Shown: positions 9,998 through 19,291, counted from the first letter of the stretch. The stretch: DNA of 64,000 nt from Roseovarius sp. MMSF_3359 (GCF_030733385.1 NZ_JASHJC010000003.1:186001-250000), one strand, 5' to 3'. Notes: generated from the letters alone by a model not told the origin. Made by a program: numbers and translations.

Positions 9998-12199
9998 TTG
10001 ACCGCCGATCTGCCTGAGTTTTACGATCCCGGGTCGCTGGTCGCGGTGCTGACGACGCAACCGCTTGGCGGGACATTGGATTACAAGGCACCGGAAGGTG
10101 GCTGTCATCTCGGCGCGTTCGTCGAAGTGCCGCTTGGCCCGCGCAAGGTGCCGGGCGTTGTCTGGGGTCCCGGGATTGGCGGTTTCGACCTCAAGAAGGC
10201 ACGCGCGATCATCCGCGTTCTGGACGTGGCCCCGATGCGGGACGAGATGCAGGAATTCTTGCGCCGCGCGGCCGACTACACGCTGACGCCGATGCCTGCG
10301 ATGCTGCGGCTTGCGACCCGCGCGCCGGGGCTGAGCAATCCGCCGTCGATGCAGAAAGTCTATCGGCTGGGCCGGGGGGATCCGGACCGCGCGACCGAGG
10401 CGCGCCGCCGGGTGATCGAGGTCCTGCGCGACTATGGTGGGCTCTCTTTCACGCTCAAGGAACTGGCGGAACAGGCGGGCGTGTCGACCTCGGTCGTCAA
10501 GGGGTTGGTCAAGCAGGGCGTCGTCTATGAAGAGGCCACGCCGCGCGACCTGCCCTACCCGCCGCTCAACCCCGACCACGCCCGCAAGGAGCTGACCAGC
10601 GATCAGCAGGCGGCCGCCAACACGCTGATCGAAAACGTGCGGTCCGGCCAGTATGGCACCACCCTGCTGCGCGGCGTGACGGGATCGGGGAAGACCGAGG
10701 TTTATCTTGAGGCCGTGGCCGAAGCGATCCGCGGGGGTCAGCAAGCCCTGGTGCTGCTGCCGGAAATCGCCCTGACCGCCGAATTCCTGACCCGCTTTGC
10801 CGCCCGGTTCGGCGCCGCCCCGGCGGAATGGCATTCGGGCGTGACGATGACCGAACGCCGCCGGGTGTGGAAAATGGTCGGACAGGGCGCGGCGCAGGTG
10901 GTCGTGGGCGCACGATCCGCGCTTTTCCTGCCGTTTCGCAACCTTAGCCTCATCATCGTCGATGAGGAGCATGATACGTCCTATAAACAAGAGGATGGCG
11001 TTCTTTATAATGCGCGCGACATGGCCGTCCTCAGGGCGTCGATCTGTTGTGCGCAGGTGGTTTTGGCCTCCGCGACCCCCAGCCTCGAAAGCTGGACCAA
11101 TGCGGAGGCCGGGAAGTACCGCAAGCTGGAACTGACCTCGCGCTATGGCGAAGCGGTGATGCCCGACATCCGCCCCATCGACATGCGCGCCGAAAAGCTG
11201 CCGTCGAACCGCTGGATCTCACCCAGCCTGCAGCAGGCGGTGCAATCGCGCATCGCGGCAGGCGAACAGGCGCTTTTGTTCATCAACCGGCGTGGGTATG
11301 CGCCGATCACCCTCTGCCGGGCCTGCGGGCATCAGGTGGGGTGCGATCACTGCGATGCCCGCATGGTCGAACACCGGTTCCTCAAACGTCTGGTCTGCCA
11401 TCAATGCGGCGAAACGAAGCCGATGCCACAGGCTTGCCCGTCCTGCGGCGTCGAAGACAAGCTCGCCGCCGTTGGCCCGGGGGTGGAGCGCCTGACCGAA
11501 GAGGCGAGCGCCCTTTTCCCCGACGCGCGGATCGCCACCTTGTCGTCGGACCTTTACGGCTCCGCCCGTGCGCTGAAGGCTCAGATCGAAGAGATTGCCG
11601 AGGGGGGCGCCGATATCATCATCGGCACGCAGCTTGTGGCCAAGGGGCATAACTTCCCCATGCTGACACTAGTCGGCGTAATCGACGCGGATCTCGGGCT
11701 TCAGGGGTCGGACCTGCGCGCCGCGGAGCGGACATTCCAACTGATGCGGCAGGTGGCGGGGCGCGCCGGGCGCAGCACCCGCAAGGGTACCGCCCTGTTG
11801 CAGACTTTCCAGCCCGAACACCCGGTCATCCGCGCGATCCTGTCGGGCGATGAAGAAGGGTTCTGGCGCGCCGAGGCCAATGAGCGACACCATGCGGGGG
11901 TGCCGCCGTTCGGGCGCATGGCGGGCATCATCCTGTCCTCACCGGACATGCAGGAGGTGTTTGATGTCGGCAATGATCTGGCCCGCCGCGATGCGCCTCT
12001 GCGCCGGATCGGGGCACAGGTCTACGGCCCCGCCCCCGCGCCAATCGCCCGCATCCGGGGGCGCCATCGCGTGCGACTGCTGGTCAAGGCGCCGAAAGGT
12101 GTGGCTTTGCAAGGTGCCGTGGCGGAGTGGATCGGGCAGATGCGCCTGTCGAACCAGTTGCGCCTGAGTGTCGATATCGACCCGCAGAGTTTCTACTGA
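9998..12199 (+). CDS. priA: Primosomal protein N' (replication restart helicase PriA)
   Basis: 3'-5' helicase that rebuilds replication forks. 733 residues: N-terminal 3'-DNA-end-binding domain, helicase core with Walker A GVTGSGKTEVYLEA (about residue 230) and Walker B IIVDEEHDTSYKQ, zinc module CRACGHQVGCDHC and CHQCG/CPSCG (about 440-490) and the second helicase lobe with QVAGRAGR. No ATG lies near the conserved N-terminus; the TTG at 9998 follows CCGGAG at 6 bases and is the best start. It converges with a LysR gene 3 bases away. Confidence 0.92.
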   Translation: MTADLPEFYDPGSLVAVLTTQPLGGTLDYKAPEGGCHLGAFVEVPLGPRKVPGVVWGPGIGGFDLKKARAIIRVLDVAPMRDEMQEFLRRAADYTLTPMPAMLRLATRAPGLSNPPSMQKVYRLGRGDPDRATEARRRVIEVLRDYGGLSFTLKELAEQAGVSTSVVKGLVKQGVVYEEATPRDLPYPPLNPDHARKELTSDQQAAANTLIENVRSGQYGTTLLRGVTGSGKTEVYLEAVAEAIRGGQQALVLLPEIALTAEFLTRFAARFGAAPAEWHSGVTMTERRRVWKMVGQGAAQVVVGARSALFLPFRNLSLIIVDEEHDTSYKQEDGVLYNARDMAVLRASICCAQVVLASATPSLESWTNAEAGKYRKLELTSRYGEAVMPDIRPIDMRAEKLPSNRWISPSLQQAVQSRIAAGEQALLFINRRGYAPITLCRACGHQVGCDHCDARMVEHRFLKRLVCHQCGETKPMPQACPSCGVEDKLAAVGPGVERLTEEASALFPDARIATLSSDLYGSARALKAQIEEIAEGGADIIIGTQLVAKGHNFPMLTLVGVIDADLGLQGSDLRAAERTFQLMRQVAGRAGRSTRKGTALLQTFQPEHPVIRAILSGDEEGFWRAEANERHHAGVPPFGRMAGIILSSPDMQEVFDVGNDLARRDAPLRRIGAQVYGPAPAPIARIRGRHRVRLLVKAPKGVALQGAVAEWIGQMRLSNQLRLSVDIDPQSFY

Positions 12200-12202
12200 C
12201 GC

Positions 12203-13168
12203 TCAGAAGACCTCGATCAGGTCGGCCAGGAACGGGTGCTTCCGGATCGCCGGGGCAACGATGCTCTCGGTCAGGATCGGTTTGAGCGTTTCGGCCACTT
12301 TCCCGGGCATGTCCTGAAAAATACCCTTGCGCGCGGTCAAAGAGATGTTGCGCGAGAGCGGGTCGAAAGGCAGCTCGAAAACGTCGATCTGATCCGCAAA
12401 CCGGCGCGCCCGCATCAGCGCCAGAGGGGTCAGGATCGACCAGCCTGCCCCCTGCCCGACCAGCGCAAGGATGGCGTGATAGCTATCGAGTTCGAACCGG
12501 TGGGGCAGCGAGATGTTCTGCCGTGCGAGATGCGAGGTGACGAGCCGCCCGATATATTGCCGCTGCGTGTATTGGATCAGCGGCAGACGCCGGAGTTGGC
12601 GCAGCACGTTGCCCTTCGGGTCGATCACCCCGCGCGGGGCGGCAACGGTAAACCCTTCGCAAAGGAGCGGATGGACCTCGACCCAGTCATCTTCGGCCCC
12701 CAGTTCGGCGGCCACGATAACATCGAGCGCGCGCGCGTCGAGCTGGTCATAAAGGTGATGGCTCGCCCCGGTTTCGAGCAGGAACTGACAGCCCTTCAAC
12801 TCCCCGGCCATATGGGTCAGGAGTTTGGGCGTCACATCGGCTTCAAGGTCTTCGATCATGCCCAGCCGGAACCGGGTCAGCATCGACAGATCCGACATCG
12901 CCAGTTCGGCGCGGGCCTGCGCGGCCTCGTTCAGGATGGCCTGCGCGCGGCGGTGCATGATCTCGCCCGCGGGCGTCAGCCGGATGGGGCGCGCATTGCG
13001 TTGCAGAAGCGTCGCCCCCACCGCCGATTCCAGGTTGGTTAGCTGCTGACTTACCGCAGACGGGCTGGCCCCGAGCCTGCGTGCCGCAGCCGAGATCGAC
13101 CGCTCATCTGCCGCGGCCATGAAAACTTCGATACCCCAAAGGGTGATCCGGCCCGGGCTATTGGCCAT
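12203..13168 (-). CDS. LysR family transcriptional regulator
   Basis: 321 residues with an N-terminal winged helix-turn-helix (SISAAARRLGASPSAVSQQL at about residues 24-43) and a C-terminal periplasmic-binding-like effector domain. The effector is not predictable. It begins only 6 bases after the phaR stop codon on the same strand, so it may be read through from phaR, an arrangement that makes a link to PHB or carbon metabolism possible but unproven. Confidence 0.88.
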   Translation of the reverse strand: MANSPGRITLWGIEVFMAAADERSISAAARRLGASPSAVSQQLTNLESAVGATLLQRNARPIRLTPAGEIMHRRAQAILNEAAQARAELAMSDLSMLTRFRLGMIEDLEADVTPKLLTHMAGELKGCQFLLETGASHHLYDQLDARALDVIVAAELGAEDDWVEVHPLLCEGFTVAAPRGVIDPKGNVLRQLRRLPLIQYTQRQYIGRLVTSHLARQNISLPHRFELDSYHAILALVGQGAGWSILTPLALMRARRFADQIDVFELPFDPLSRNISLTARKGIFQDMPGKVAETLKPILTESIVAPAIRKHPFLADLIEVF

Positions 13169-13174
13169 CGGCGC

Positions 13175-13738
13175 TTATTTTCCCAGTTTGGAGAGCTTGT
13201 CCTGCAGGTCGGCAAGCTGCTTCTTGATGTCGTCGAGATTGTCGTCATCGGCGCTGCTCTCGCCCTCGTCGGCATTCGCTTCGGGAGTGGACCCCATGGC
13301 CCCCAACCCGCCGGTCATGGCCTTCATGAAGGCTTCTTGCTGCGCGCGCATGGCTTCCATGCCAGGCATTCCGGCAAGCGGGTTGGCCTTGGTCATGTTC
13401 TCCATCATCTTGGATTGCCCTTCGCGCAGCATCTCGAAACTGCTTTGCAGGAATTCAGGCACCATGCTCGTCGCGTGGTTCGTGTAGCTGCGGACAAGGT
13501 CGTTCAGCACGTTGATCGGCAGGACGTTTTCACCGCGGCTTTCATGCTCGGCAATGATCTGCAAGAGGTACTGCCGGGTCAGGTCATCACCGGATTTCAG
13601 GTCGATAATCTGCACCTCGCGACCGTCGCGGATGAACTCGGCAATATCCTCGAGCGTCACGTAATCGGACGTTTCGGTATTATAGAGCCGCCGACTGGCA
13701 TATCGCTTTATCAGCAACGGTTTATCACTATCAGCCAA
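13175..13738 (-). CDS. phaR: Polyhydroxyalkanoate synthesis repressor PhaR
   Basis: DNA-binding and PHB-granule-binding repressor that keeps phasin expression in step with granule formation. The N-terminal PHB/PHA accumulation domain is evident (PLLIKRYASRRLYNTETSDY, then TLEDIAEFIRDGR). The C-terminus ends in an acidic linker and a heptad helix (IKKQLADLQDKLSKLGK). The TTG at 13738 is chosen because GGGGAGG lies 8 bases upstream and it yields the usual family N-terminus; an ATG at 13774 would overlap the TGC-rich operator. Confidence 0.92.
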   Translation of the reverse strand: MADSDKPLLIKRYASRRLYNTETSDYVTLEDIAEFIRDGREVQIIDLKSGDDLTRQYLLQIIAEHESRGENVLPINVLNDLVRSYTNHATSMVPEFLQSSFEMLREGQSKMMENMTKANPLAGMPGMEAMRAQQEAFMKAMTGGLGAMGSTPEANADEGESSADDDNLDDIKKQLADLQDKLSKLGK

Positions 13739-13754
13739 GTCGCTTTCCTCCCCG

Positions 13755-13795
13755 AAGATGCAGCGGTGCAGCATAGCTTATGCTACTGCAGCACA
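13755..13795. promoter_or_regulatory. TGC-rich PhaR operator region upstream of phaR
   Basis: A cluster of TGC/GCA half-sites just upstream of the phaR start, including GCATAGCTTATGC and TGCTACTGCAGCA. It resembles the TGC-rich targets of PhaR but has no exact CTGC-N3-GCAG copy. Autoregulation of phaR is known in this family; its use here is inferred. Confidence 0.55.
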
Positions 13796-13826
13796 AAAAG
13801 AAAGGGCGAGCCGCAATGGCTCGCCC
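13794..13826 (-). terminator. Intrinsic terminator after phaP
   Basis: On the minus strand a 9-bp stem GGGCGAGCC / GGCTCGCCC (arms 13804-13812 and 13818-13826) with loop ATTGC is followed by TTTCTTTTT. It ends the abundant phasin transcript before phaR. Confidence 0.88.
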
Positions 13827-13872
13827 CCGCTTGATGCGTCCGACAGGGAGGGTACGGACACGTATGGTCTAC

Positions 13873-14319
13873 TTACTTCGCGCTTGCAGCTTTCTTGGCA
13901 GCGGCAGTCACGTCGTCAGTTGCTTTCTTGACGGCTTTGGCTGCGTCTTCTTGCAGGTCTTTGCCGGCCGACATCAGCAGCTCAACAGTTTCCATTTGAA
14001 CTTTCTTGGCAACTTCAGCGAAGGCAGCCATGTTCTCGGCGGCAACTTCGGCGCTGGCCGATGCGAAGTCGGTCATGGCTTTGGCGTAGTCGGCAGGCTC
14101 CGATTTCGCTTTGGTCATGTCGTTCAGCTTGGCCAGGGTTTCCTTGGTCCATTTGTTCGAGATTTCAGCCGACTGCTCAGCAGCTGTCAGAGCAACGCCC
14201 GACAGTTTTTCGTTCAGAGCGGCTTGGTTCTTGAACGCGTCTTCCATCGCTTTGGTGTCGACGGGGAATGCGCCCATGATGTCTTTCATTACGGTGTTGA
14301 TGTCTTGTGCTTTAGCCAT
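13873..14319 (-). CDS. phaP: Phasin (PHB granule-associated protein)
   Basis: A 148-residue, helix-rich, alanine- and lysine-rich protein beginning MAKAQDINTVMKDIMGAFPV and ending in a low-complexity AAAKKAASAK tail, as phasins of this group do. Phasins coat PHB granules and limit their coalescence. The ATG at 14319 follows AAAGGAAC; longer upstream reading is not supported. It has its own promoter with a PhaR box and its own terminator, fitting a highly expressed PhaR target between phaC and phaR. Confidence 0.9.
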   Translation of the reverse strand: MAKAQDINTVMKDIMGAFPVDTKAMEDAFKNQAALNEKLSGVALTAAEQSAEISNKWTKETLAKLNDMTKAKSEPADYAKAMTDFASASAEVAAENMAAFAEVAKKVQMETVELLMSAGKDLQEDAAKAVKKATDDVTAAAKKAASAK

Positions 14320-14373
14320 TGTGTTGTTCCTTTTGCTCTCGGCGGCCCAAACCGCCCTTCTGCGTATGCAAAG

Positions 14374-14402
14374 AATATGCATGCTGCGCCGCAGCATTTC
14401 AA
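14374..14402 (-). promoter_or_regulatory. phaP promoter with PhaR box in the spacer
   Basis: On the minus strand, -35 TTGAAA (14397-14402) and -10 CATATT (14374-14379) are separated by 17 bases. That spacer contains the palindrome CTGCGGCGCAG (14384-14394), an exact CTGC-N3-GCAG PhaR site, so bound PhaR would directly block RNA polymerase. Confidence 0.75.
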
Positions 14403-14411
14403 GTCTTTTTT

Positions 14412-14422
14412 CTGCACTGCAG
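14412..14422. promoter_or_regulatory. Second PhaR box upstream of phaP
   Basis: CTGCACTGCAG is a second exact CTGC-N3-GCAG match, centred 28 bases upstream of the box inside the phaP promoter. Two sites under three helical turns apart would allow cooperative binding. Confidence 0.65.
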
Positions 14423-14454
14423 CAAAATTTTTACACGACGACCTAAAGCCTTGA

Positions 14455-16260
14455 TCACAAAGCATTTGCCTTGCGGCGGACATAGGTCCCGGGGGCCGGA
14501 CTCAGCGGTTCATGCTTCGAATCACCGGGTTCCCTAGGGTCAACCTTCTTGCCAGACCGCTTGCGCAGCCACTTTTCCCAAAGCGGCCACCACGACCCTT
14601 CGTGGAAGTCGGCGCCCTCCATCCAGGCATCGGCACCGAGGCTCAGATCGTCATTCGTGTAATGCCCGTATTTCTTTTTGGACGGCGGATTGACGATCCC
14701 TGCGATATGCCCGGATTGCGAGACGATGAAGGTCTTGTCCTTGGCCCCGGTCATCTGGAACCCGCGATAGCAATCTTTCCACCGCGCGATATGGTCGGTC
14801 TCGCAGGTGATGGACATCAGCGGTACCTTCACATCCTTGATATGGATCTTTTCGCCCAGCAACTCGAACCCGCCATCGACGAATTCGTTGCGCTGACACA
14901 GGCCCCGAAGATAATCCATCGCCATCTTGCCCGGCAGGTTCGACCCGTCACCGTTCCAGTAGAGCAGGTCAAAAGCAGGCGGGGTTTCTCCCATCATGTA
15001 GCTCTTGATCGCGGGCGTGTAGATCAGGTCATTCGAGCGCAGGAACGACATCGTGCGCCCCATGATGAAGGACCGAAGGATGCCTTGCGCGCTCACCTCT
15101 TCCTCGATCCCGTCGATGAAATCATCCTGCAGGAAGGGCAGGAATTCGCCCTGATCCGAGAAATCGGTCAGCGCAGTGAAGAAAGTCGCCGATTTGATGC
15201 TGCTGTCCTTGCGCTTGGCAAGGAGCGCGAGCGTCAGGTGCAGGGTCGTCCCGGCGATACAGTAGCCTACCGCATTGACCTGCTTCTGCCCGGTGATCGC
15301 CTTGACCTCACGGATCGCGGTCAGGAACCCGTCCTCGACATAATCCGACATGCCGACATCCGCCAAGGACGCATCGGGGTTGACCCAGGAGACGACAAAA
15401 AGCGTGTAACCCTGATCCGTGATCCATTTGATCAGGCTGTTCTGTTCCTTGAGGTCAAGAATATAGAACTTGTTGATCCAGGGCGGAAAGATCACGAGCG
15501 GGATCTCATGCACCTTCTTGGTCGTCGGCGCATATTGTATGAGCTCCATCATCTTGTTGCGATAGACCACTTCGCCCGGTGTGGTCGCGATATTCTCGCC
15601 CAGCTCGAACGCGGTCTCGTCCGCCAGGCGCACGACGACCTCTCCGTTATTCGCCTCAAGATCAGCCACCAGGTTTTCCAGACCTTTGACCAGCGATTCG
15701 CCCTCGGTCTGCACCGCGCGCTCCAGCGCATCGGGGTTCGTGCCAAGGAAATTCGTGGGCGACATCATGTCGATGATCTGCCGCGAGAAATAGTTCAGCC
15801 GTTGCTGATCCTTGGCATCGAGGTCATCCGCCTCGCTGACGGCCTTTTCGATGGCTTCGGCGTTCAGCAGATACTGATCTTTGATATATTTGAAATAAGG
15901 GTTCGTCTCCCAAAGCGGATTGGCGAATCTCTTGTCGCTCGGGCGCGGTTTTTCTGCATCCGCACCCTCTTCGGCGCCGCTTTGCAGCAATAATTGTTGG
16001 GCATCGATGTAATGCTGCACCGACTTGCCCCAGAACTCCAACTGGTTCTCGAAGAGTTTCCCGGGGTTGCCCAGCATCTCTGTCCAATAGGAAGTTGCGG
16101 CTTTTGCAAACAAATCCGGCGACGGGCCGCCCAGCGAAGGGTTGGCCGGATTATGGTTTGCAAACGCATTCACCAACCGCTTCGAGAGCTCTTCGACACG
16201 CGCGAGATTCGCGTTCAATTTGTCGATATCAACAGCTGCGACGTCGTCTTGCGTTGCCAT
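14455..16260 (-). CDS. phaC: Class I poly(3-hydroxyalkanoate) synthase
   Basis: Polymerises (R)-3-hydroxybutyryl-CoA into PHB at the granule surface. The 601-residue length fits class I PhaC. The lipase-like box GYCIAG carries the catalytic Cys at about residue 334; the matching Asp and His lie in the CETDHIARW and SGHIAGIVNPP segments. The N-terminal 150 residues form the usual variable domain. It is divergent from phaZ; a PhaR box lies 25-35 bases upstream of its start, and AAGGA precedes the ATG. Confidence 0.95.
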   Translation of the reverse strand: MATQDDVAAVDIDKLNANLARVEELSKRLVNAFANHNPANPSLGGPSPDLFAKAATSYWTEMLGNPGKLFENQLEFWGKSVQHYIDAQQLLLQSGAEEGADAEKPRPSDKRFANPLWETNPYFKYIKDQYLLNAEAIEKAVSEADDLDAKDQQRLNYFSRQIIDMMSPTNFLGTNPDALERAVQTEGESLVKGLENLVADLEANNGEVVVRLADETAFELGENIATTPGEVVYRNKMMELIQYAPTTKKVHEIPLVIFPPWINKFYILDLKEQNSLIKWITDQGYTLFVVSWVNPDASLADVGMSDYVEDGFLTAIREVKAITGQKQVNAVGYCIAGTTLHLTLALLAKRKDSSIKSATFFTALTDFSDQGEFLPFLQDDFIDGIEEEVSAQGILRSFIMGRTMSFLRSNDLIYTPAIKSYMMGETPPAFDLLYWNGDGSNLPGKMAMDYLRGLCQRNEFVDGGFELLGEKIHIKDVKVPLMSITCETDHIARWKDCYRGFQMTGAKDKTFIVSQSGHIAGIVNPPSKKKYGHYTNDDLSLGADAWMEGADFHEGSWWPLWEKWLRKRSGKKVDPREPGDSKHEPLSPAPGTYVRRKANAL

Positions 16261-16284
16261 ATTGAATAAATCCTTCTAGACTTT

Positions 16285-16295
16285 CTGCTATGCAG
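16285..16295. promoter_or_regulatory. PhaR box between phaC and phaZ
   Basis: CTGCTATGCAG matches CTGC-N3-GCAG exactly and lies in the divergent phaC/phaZ promoter region, embedded in a larger TGC-rich stretch that continues to about 16309. It could control synthase and depolymerase together. Confidence 0.7.
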
Positions 16296-16364
16296 CATAG
16301 CGTTGCATTGCGGGAGGGGCAGTGCGACGAATGGAACCGGGCGATCGGCCCCAAGGAGATCAAG

Positions 16365-17681
16365 ATGCGCTACATGGCCACCTATGACCTGATGGAAACC
16401 CTCCGCAACACCAATCAGTGGCTCGGGGCCACCGCCCTGTCCCTGGCATCTTATCCGGTTTTCAGCCTCGCGCCAAATCCCGCCTTTCAATGGATGGCCG
16501 CCTGGGGCGAGGTGACGGAACGCACCTTCCAACGCATGGTCACGAAACCCGACTGGGGCATCGAGAGCATCACCGGCGAGGATGGCCGCGACCACCTGAT
16601 CAACATCGAAACGGTCATGAGCCGCCCGTTCGGCGACTTGATCCATTTCGACGTCTCGGGCCGCGAGGAAATGGCCCGCCGCGTCCTTCTGGTGGCGCCG
16701 ATGTCGGGCCACTACGCCACGCTTCTGCGCTCGACAGTCCGCTCGCTCCTGCCCGATTGCGAGGTCTATGTCACCGATTGGCACAATGCCCGTGACATCC
16801 CCGTCTCCGCCGGCAAGTTCGATATCGAGGATTACACCCTCTACCTCATGGATTTCATGCGAGAGCTTGGATCGGATCTGCATGTCATCGCCGTGTGCCA
16901 GCCCGTGCCGCTGACCCTCGCGGCCACCGCCTATCTGGCCGAACTGGACCCGGAAGCGCAGCCGCGCTCGCTCACGCTCATCGGTGGCCCGGTCGATCCC
17001 GATGCCACCCCCACCGACGTCACGGATTTCGGCCGCCGCGTCACCATGGGCCAACTCGAAGAGACGATGATCCAACGCGTGGGCTTCAAATACCCCGGCG
17101 TCGGCCGCATGGTTTATCCCGGCCTTCTGCAACTCGCCTCCTTCATGTCGATGAACCAGGACCGGCACCTGAAGGCGTTCAGTGATCAGATTTCCCGCGT
17201 CGCCCAAGGCAATGCCAGCGACCGCGACCCGCATAACAAGTTCTATGACGAATACCTGGCCGTCATGGACATGCCGGCTGAGTTTTACCTCTCGACGGTT
17301 GAACGCATCTTCAAAGGCCTTGAAATCGCCCGGAACGAATTTGTCGTCGATGGTCACAAGGTCGATTTCGGCAAGATCACCAATGTCGCGGTGAAGACCG
17401 TCGAAGGCGGCAAGGATGATATCTCGGCCCCGGGTCAGTGCATCGCCGCGCTTGATCTCTGCACCAGCCTGCCGGACAGCAAGAAGGCCAGCTATGTCGA
17501 GCCGGACGCCGGTCACTACGGCATCTTTGCCGGACGCAGTTGGCGCAACAATATCCGCCCGCTGGTTCTGGATTTCATCGACGCCAACAGCGACGCGCCC
17601 GAGCCGCGTAACCGCACCTCGCCGCGCAAGAAATCCAAGAACAAGACCAAGAAGCCGGCGAACAAGAACGCCGCGGCCTAA
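16365..17681 (+). CDS. phaZ: Intracellular poly(3-hydroxybutyrate) depolymerase
   Basis: Mobilises stored PHB. 438 residues of alpha/beta-hydrolase fold with the nucleophile Cys at about residue 178 in VIAVCQPVPL, where lipases have Ser; this Cys is typical of intracellular PhaZ. The ATG at 16365 follows AAGGAG at 6 bases; an earlier ATG at 16290 lies inside the PhaR box. The C-terminus is a lysine-rich tail (KKSKNKTKKPANKN) that could contact the granule or nucleic acid, which is inference. Confidence 0.92.
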   Translation: MRYMATYDLMETLRNTNQWLGATALSLASYPVFSLAPNPAFQWMAAWGEVTERTFQRMVTKPDWGIESITGEDGRDHLINIETVMSRPFGDLIHFDVSGREEMARRVLLVAPMSGHYATLLRSTVRSLLPDCEVYVTDWHNARDIPVSAGKFDIEDYTLYLMDFMRELGSDLHVIAVCQPVPLTLAATAYLAELDPEAQPRSLTLIGGPVDPDATPTDVTDFGRRVTMGQLEETMIQRVGFKYPGVGRMVYPGLLQLASFMSMNQDRHLKAFSDQISRVAQGNASDRDPHNKFYDEYLAVMDMPAEFYLSTVERIFKGLEIARNEFVVDGHKVDFGKITNVAVKTVEGGKDDISAPGQCIAALDLCTSLPDSKKASYVEPDAGHYGIFAGRSWRNNIRPLVLDFIDANSDAPEPRNRTSPRKKSKNKTKKPANKNAAA

Positions 17682-17684
17682 GCG

Positions 17685-18410
17685 TCAGACTTTCGCGCCC
17701 GCCTGCAAAACAAAGGGCTGCTTGAGCCACCCGTGCAGCGCCTCGTTGGTCTTGCTGGCCTGCTCCAGCGTCGGCAAATGCCCCGCCCCTTCGATCACCT
17801 TTAGCTCGGCGTAGGGGATGAGTTCGGCCATGAGCCGGTGACGTTTCACCGGGGTCAACCCATCCTGATCGCCGCACATGACAAGCGCCGGAACCTTGCA
17901 CTTGCGCAGCACCGATTGGTAATCGCGGCGGCGCTGCAACGCCCGGAGCTGCTTGATGATTCCCTCGGGGCCGAGGTCTTTGGCCATTTCATTGAGCTCG
18001 GCCAGAACCGCCGCCCGCCCGGCACCCGCCGCGATATGTTCGGCGGGCATCAGCGCCTTCACCGCTTCTTCCAACTGGCCCGAGCGCAGTTTGATGATCG
18101 ACGGCTCGTATTCCGCCGCCGATTGCGGCGTTTCGGCCAGGGAGTTGGTGCTGATGAGCGCGATCCGCGTGATCCGGTCGGGCGCGCGTCGCAACATCTC
18201 CATCGCTACGATGCCCCCCATCGACACGCCCGCCAGCGCGAATTTCGGCGGCACCCGGTCAAGGATGTTCGACGCAATCTCTTCGATCCGCTCGCCCATC
18301 GTGATCGGCGCAACCGTTACCGCCCGGTCGCGGCCAAATTCCAGAAGTTGCCATGCAAAAAGTCGAAGATCGCACATCATGCCCGGTAAAAACACGACGG
18401 GATTGTGCAT
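17685..18410 (-). CDS. Alpha/beta hydrolase
   Basis: 241 residues with a complete catalytic triad pattern: nucleophile in GVSMGGIVA (about residue 88), Asp in CGDQDGLTP and His in GAGHLPTLE. The closest general resemblance is to 3-oxoadipate enol-lactonase and MenH-like hydrolases, but the substrate is unknown. It converges with phaZ with 3 bases between the stops. A role in PHB oligomer turnover is possible from position only. Confidence 0.8.
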   Translation of the reverse strand: MHNPVVFLPGMMCDLRLFAWQLLEFGRDRAVTVAPITMGERIEEIASNILDRVPPKFALAGVSMGGIVAMEMLRRAPDRITRIALISTNSLAETPQSAAEYEPSIIKLRSGQLEEAVKALMPAEHIAAGAGRAAVLAELNEMAKDLGPEGIIKQLRALQRRRDYQSVLRKCKVPALVMCGDQDGLTPVKRHRLMAELIPYAELKVIEGAGHLPTLEQASKTNEALHGWLKQPFVLQAGAKV

Positions 18411-18532
18411 AGAGGTTCTTCCTTTGCCGGGGCAGATGCCTGAATAAGCTCCGGTTCAGCTTTGCCACAGCAGCCTGTCGCGTCAACCGTTAGTATCCGC
18501 AAGGCGCTCCGATGGGCGGCAATCCGTTGCGA

Positions 18533-19291
18533 TCAGGTGGCGCCGACCCGCGACAGCACCTCTTCCACCGCCGTCTCGATGAGGGCAAGGCAATCGGGAT
18601 CGGAAAACCGGTGATCGGCGCCATCGACCAACGTCAGGCGCATATCCGGCCCCTCAGCGTGGGCCAGAAGCCGCAGGGCAACGGACATATCAACGTCCGC
18701 ATCCGCCGTACCTTGCAAAAACCGGACCGGAAACGGCAGGGGCAGCGGGTCGCGCAACACGAGACTTGTCCGCCCCTCTTCGATCAGCCGCTTTGTGATG
18801 ATGTAGGGCTCACCATAGTCACTTGGCAGGGCAATTTGCCCCTGCGCCATCAATTCCGTTCGCTGTGCCGCGTCAAAACCGGCCCACATCGAATCCTCGG
18901 TGAAATCCGGCGCGGCGGCGATGGTTACCATCCCGGCGACCTTCTCGGGGTGCGCTCGTGCCGTCAGCAACGAAATCCAGCCCCCCATGGACGACCCGAC
19001 CAGTACCTGCGGCCCGTCGGTCAGTGCCGTGATCGCAGACGCCGCATCCTCCGCCCAGTCGCCGATTGAGCCATCGGTGAAGGCCTCCGAGGACTGCCCG
19101 TGGCCGGAATAGTCAAAGCGCAGAAAAGCCCGCCCGGTCAGCGCGGCCCATGCCTCCAAATGCACGGCCTTGGTCCCGTCCATGTCGGATTTGAACCCGC
19201 CGAGGAAAACGACGCCGGGTCCGCGCCCCGCCATCTGGTGATACGCGATCCGACGCCCCTGGGGTGTCGTCAGAAAATCAGGCGCTGTCAT
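18533..19291 (-). CDS. Alpha/beta hydrolase (ABHD10/thioesterase-like)
   Basis: 252 residues; nucleophile motif VGSSMGGW, Asp in GTADADVD and His in DGADHRFSD give a full triad. The segment FLRFDYSGHGQSSEAFTDG resembles the ABHD10-type acyl-protein thioesterase/esterase group common in alphaproteobacteria. The ATG at 19291 is preceded by GGGGGCGG; upstream ATG/TTG codons at 19303 and 19312 would add up to seven residues. Substrate unknown. Confidence 0.82.
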   Translation of the reverse strand: MTAPDFLTTPQGRRIAYHQMAGRGPGVVFLGGFKSDMDGTKAVHLEAWAALTGRAFLRFDYSGHGQSSEAFTDGSIGDWAEDAASAITALTDGPQVLVGSSMGGWISLLTARAHPEKVAGMVTIAAAPDFTEDSMWAGFDAAQRTELMAQGQIALPSDYGEPYIITKRLIEEGRTSLVLRDPLPLPFPVRFLQGTADADVDMSVALRLLAHAEGPDMRLTLVDGADHRFSDPDCLALIETAVEEVLSRVGAT

